11,765 bases of DNA from ZLKRG08 sp046091905 (GTDB lineage Bacteria; Actinomycetota; Actinomycetes; Nanopelagicales; Nanopelagicaceae). The notes under the pieces are model-generated. The model had not been told where the DNA came from and did not search any database. It worked only from the letters and a program-made list of their open reading frames with translations. The DNA lies in assembly GCA_046091905.1 (NCBI GenBank), contig JBJTCN010000036.1, forward strand, positions 1 to 11,765, read 5' to 3'. How positions within the stretch are numbered: the stretch's first letter is position 1; each line of letters opens with the position of its first letter. Shown piece by piece: positions 11,322-11,765 of the stretch. Made by a program: the position numbers and the translations under genes.

Positions 11322-11765
11322 ATGTCAACCAATTCTTTCAACGCTAAGCGCAATTTAGATGTTGCCAGTAAGTCCTATGAAATTTTCGATATCTCAAAGA
11401 TTGATGGCGCCGCTAATCTGCCATTCTCGCTAAAGATTCTGCTTGAAAATTTACTGCGTACTGAAGATGGCGCCAATATCACCGCAGAGCATATTAAGGC
11501 GTTAGCTAATTGGGACCCAAAGGTCGAACCCGATACTGAAATTCAATTTACTCCAGCACGTGTAGTGATGCAGGATTTCACCGGCGTTCCTTGCATCGTG
11601 GATTTAGCAACGATGCGTGAAGCGATTGTGGAACTGGGCGGAGATCCAGCCAAGGTAAATCCACTTGCGCCAGCGGAATTAGTTATTGATCACTCGGTAA
11701 TTGCAGATTTCTTTGGTACTGCGGATGCATTTGAGAAGAACGTAGATGTCGAATACGAACGTAAT
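11322..11765 (+). CDS. acnA: Aconitate hydratase (AcnA type), 3'-truncated
   Basis: The first 148 codons of aconitase are present; the gene runs off the right edge. AcnA isomerises citrate to isocitrate in the TCA cycle using a [4Fe-4S] cluster. Diagnostic N-terminal segments of the AcnA/IRP family are visible: LPFSLKILLENLLRTEDG, ARVVMQDFTGVPCIVDLATM, LGGDPAKVNPLAPAELVIDH and the DAFEKNVDVEYERN stretch. Cluster-ligand cysteines lie further downstream and cannot be checked. The ATG at 11322 follows a strong ribosome binding site and gives the normal N-terminus. The 18-bp palindrome just upstream suggests dedicated transcriptional control. Confidence 0.95.
   Translation, partial: MSTNSFNAKRNLDVASKSYEIFDISKIDGAANLPFSLKILLENLLRTEDGANITAEHIKALANWDPKVEPDTEIQFTPARVVMQDFTGVPCIVDLATMREAIVELGGDPAKVNPLAPAELVIDHSVIADFFGTADAFEKNVDVEYERN

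Noticed and set aside
1..11765. CRISPR array, insertion sequence, prophage or integron
   Set aside because: No repeat-spacer pattern, transposase, integrase or terminal inverted repeats were seen; the gene order is that of a housekeeping chromosome region.

Overview
The window looks like chromosome from a small-genome, moderately low-GC actinobacterium, most like the freshwater acI / Nanopelagicales lineage. This is inferred from (i) actinobacterial hallmark genes (DUF4193, DUF3093, DUF3159, paired TrkA/RCK proteins) in a typical actinobacterial neighbourhood, (ii) A/T-rich codon use, (iii) extreme compaction, with many ATGA start/stop overlaps and overlapping convergent gene ends, and (iv) several genes with no Shine-Dalgarno sequence but a TANNNT box 6-8 nt before the start codon, as expected for leaderless transcripts. 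No mobile element, CRISPR array, tRNA or rRNA was seen.

Left region (1-1930), the accessory part. A 5'-truncated gene for a secreted protein with cysteine-bearing Ig-like repeats runs in from the left edge. It overlaps by ATGA a gene for a small secreted protein with a protease-inhibitor-like C-terminus (I78 / potato inhibitor I pattern). A convergent copC copper-binding protein gene shares its stop region. The gap between copC and miaB (1563-1930) holds three hairpins, a 12-bp palindrome and, on the minus strand, an apparently complete unrecognised 32-codon gene with promoter-like boxes, a ribosome binding site and a terminator overlapping its stop codon.

Central operon (1931-6444), miaB-miaA-dapF-hflX. 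MiaA prenylates A37 of tRNAs and MiaB methylthiolates the product. DapF makes meso-diaminopimelate for lysine and peptidoglycan. HflX is a ribosome-associated GTPase. Genes abut or overlap, so they are probably co-transcribed from a leaderless miaB promoter.

Right region (6445-11765). DUF4193 (zinc-ribbon-like) converges on DUF3093 (membrane). A 27-bp divergent spacer with a 10-bp direct repeat separates DUF3093 from an operon of hotdog thioesterase, dut and DUF3159, joined by ATGA overlaps. This ends at a hairpin terminator buried in the convergent overlap with two RCK/TrkA genes on the minus strand. Divergent from these is a TrmA/RumA-family RNA methyltransferase gene. It is followed by a perfect 18-bp palindrome and the start of acnA (aconitase), cut by the right edge.

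Most of the window is conserved housekeeping sequence. The best candidates for something undescribed are the small minus-strand ORF at 1675-1773, the coupled Ig-repeat/inhibitor pair, and the perfect operator-like palindromes at 1848-1859 and 11286-11303.
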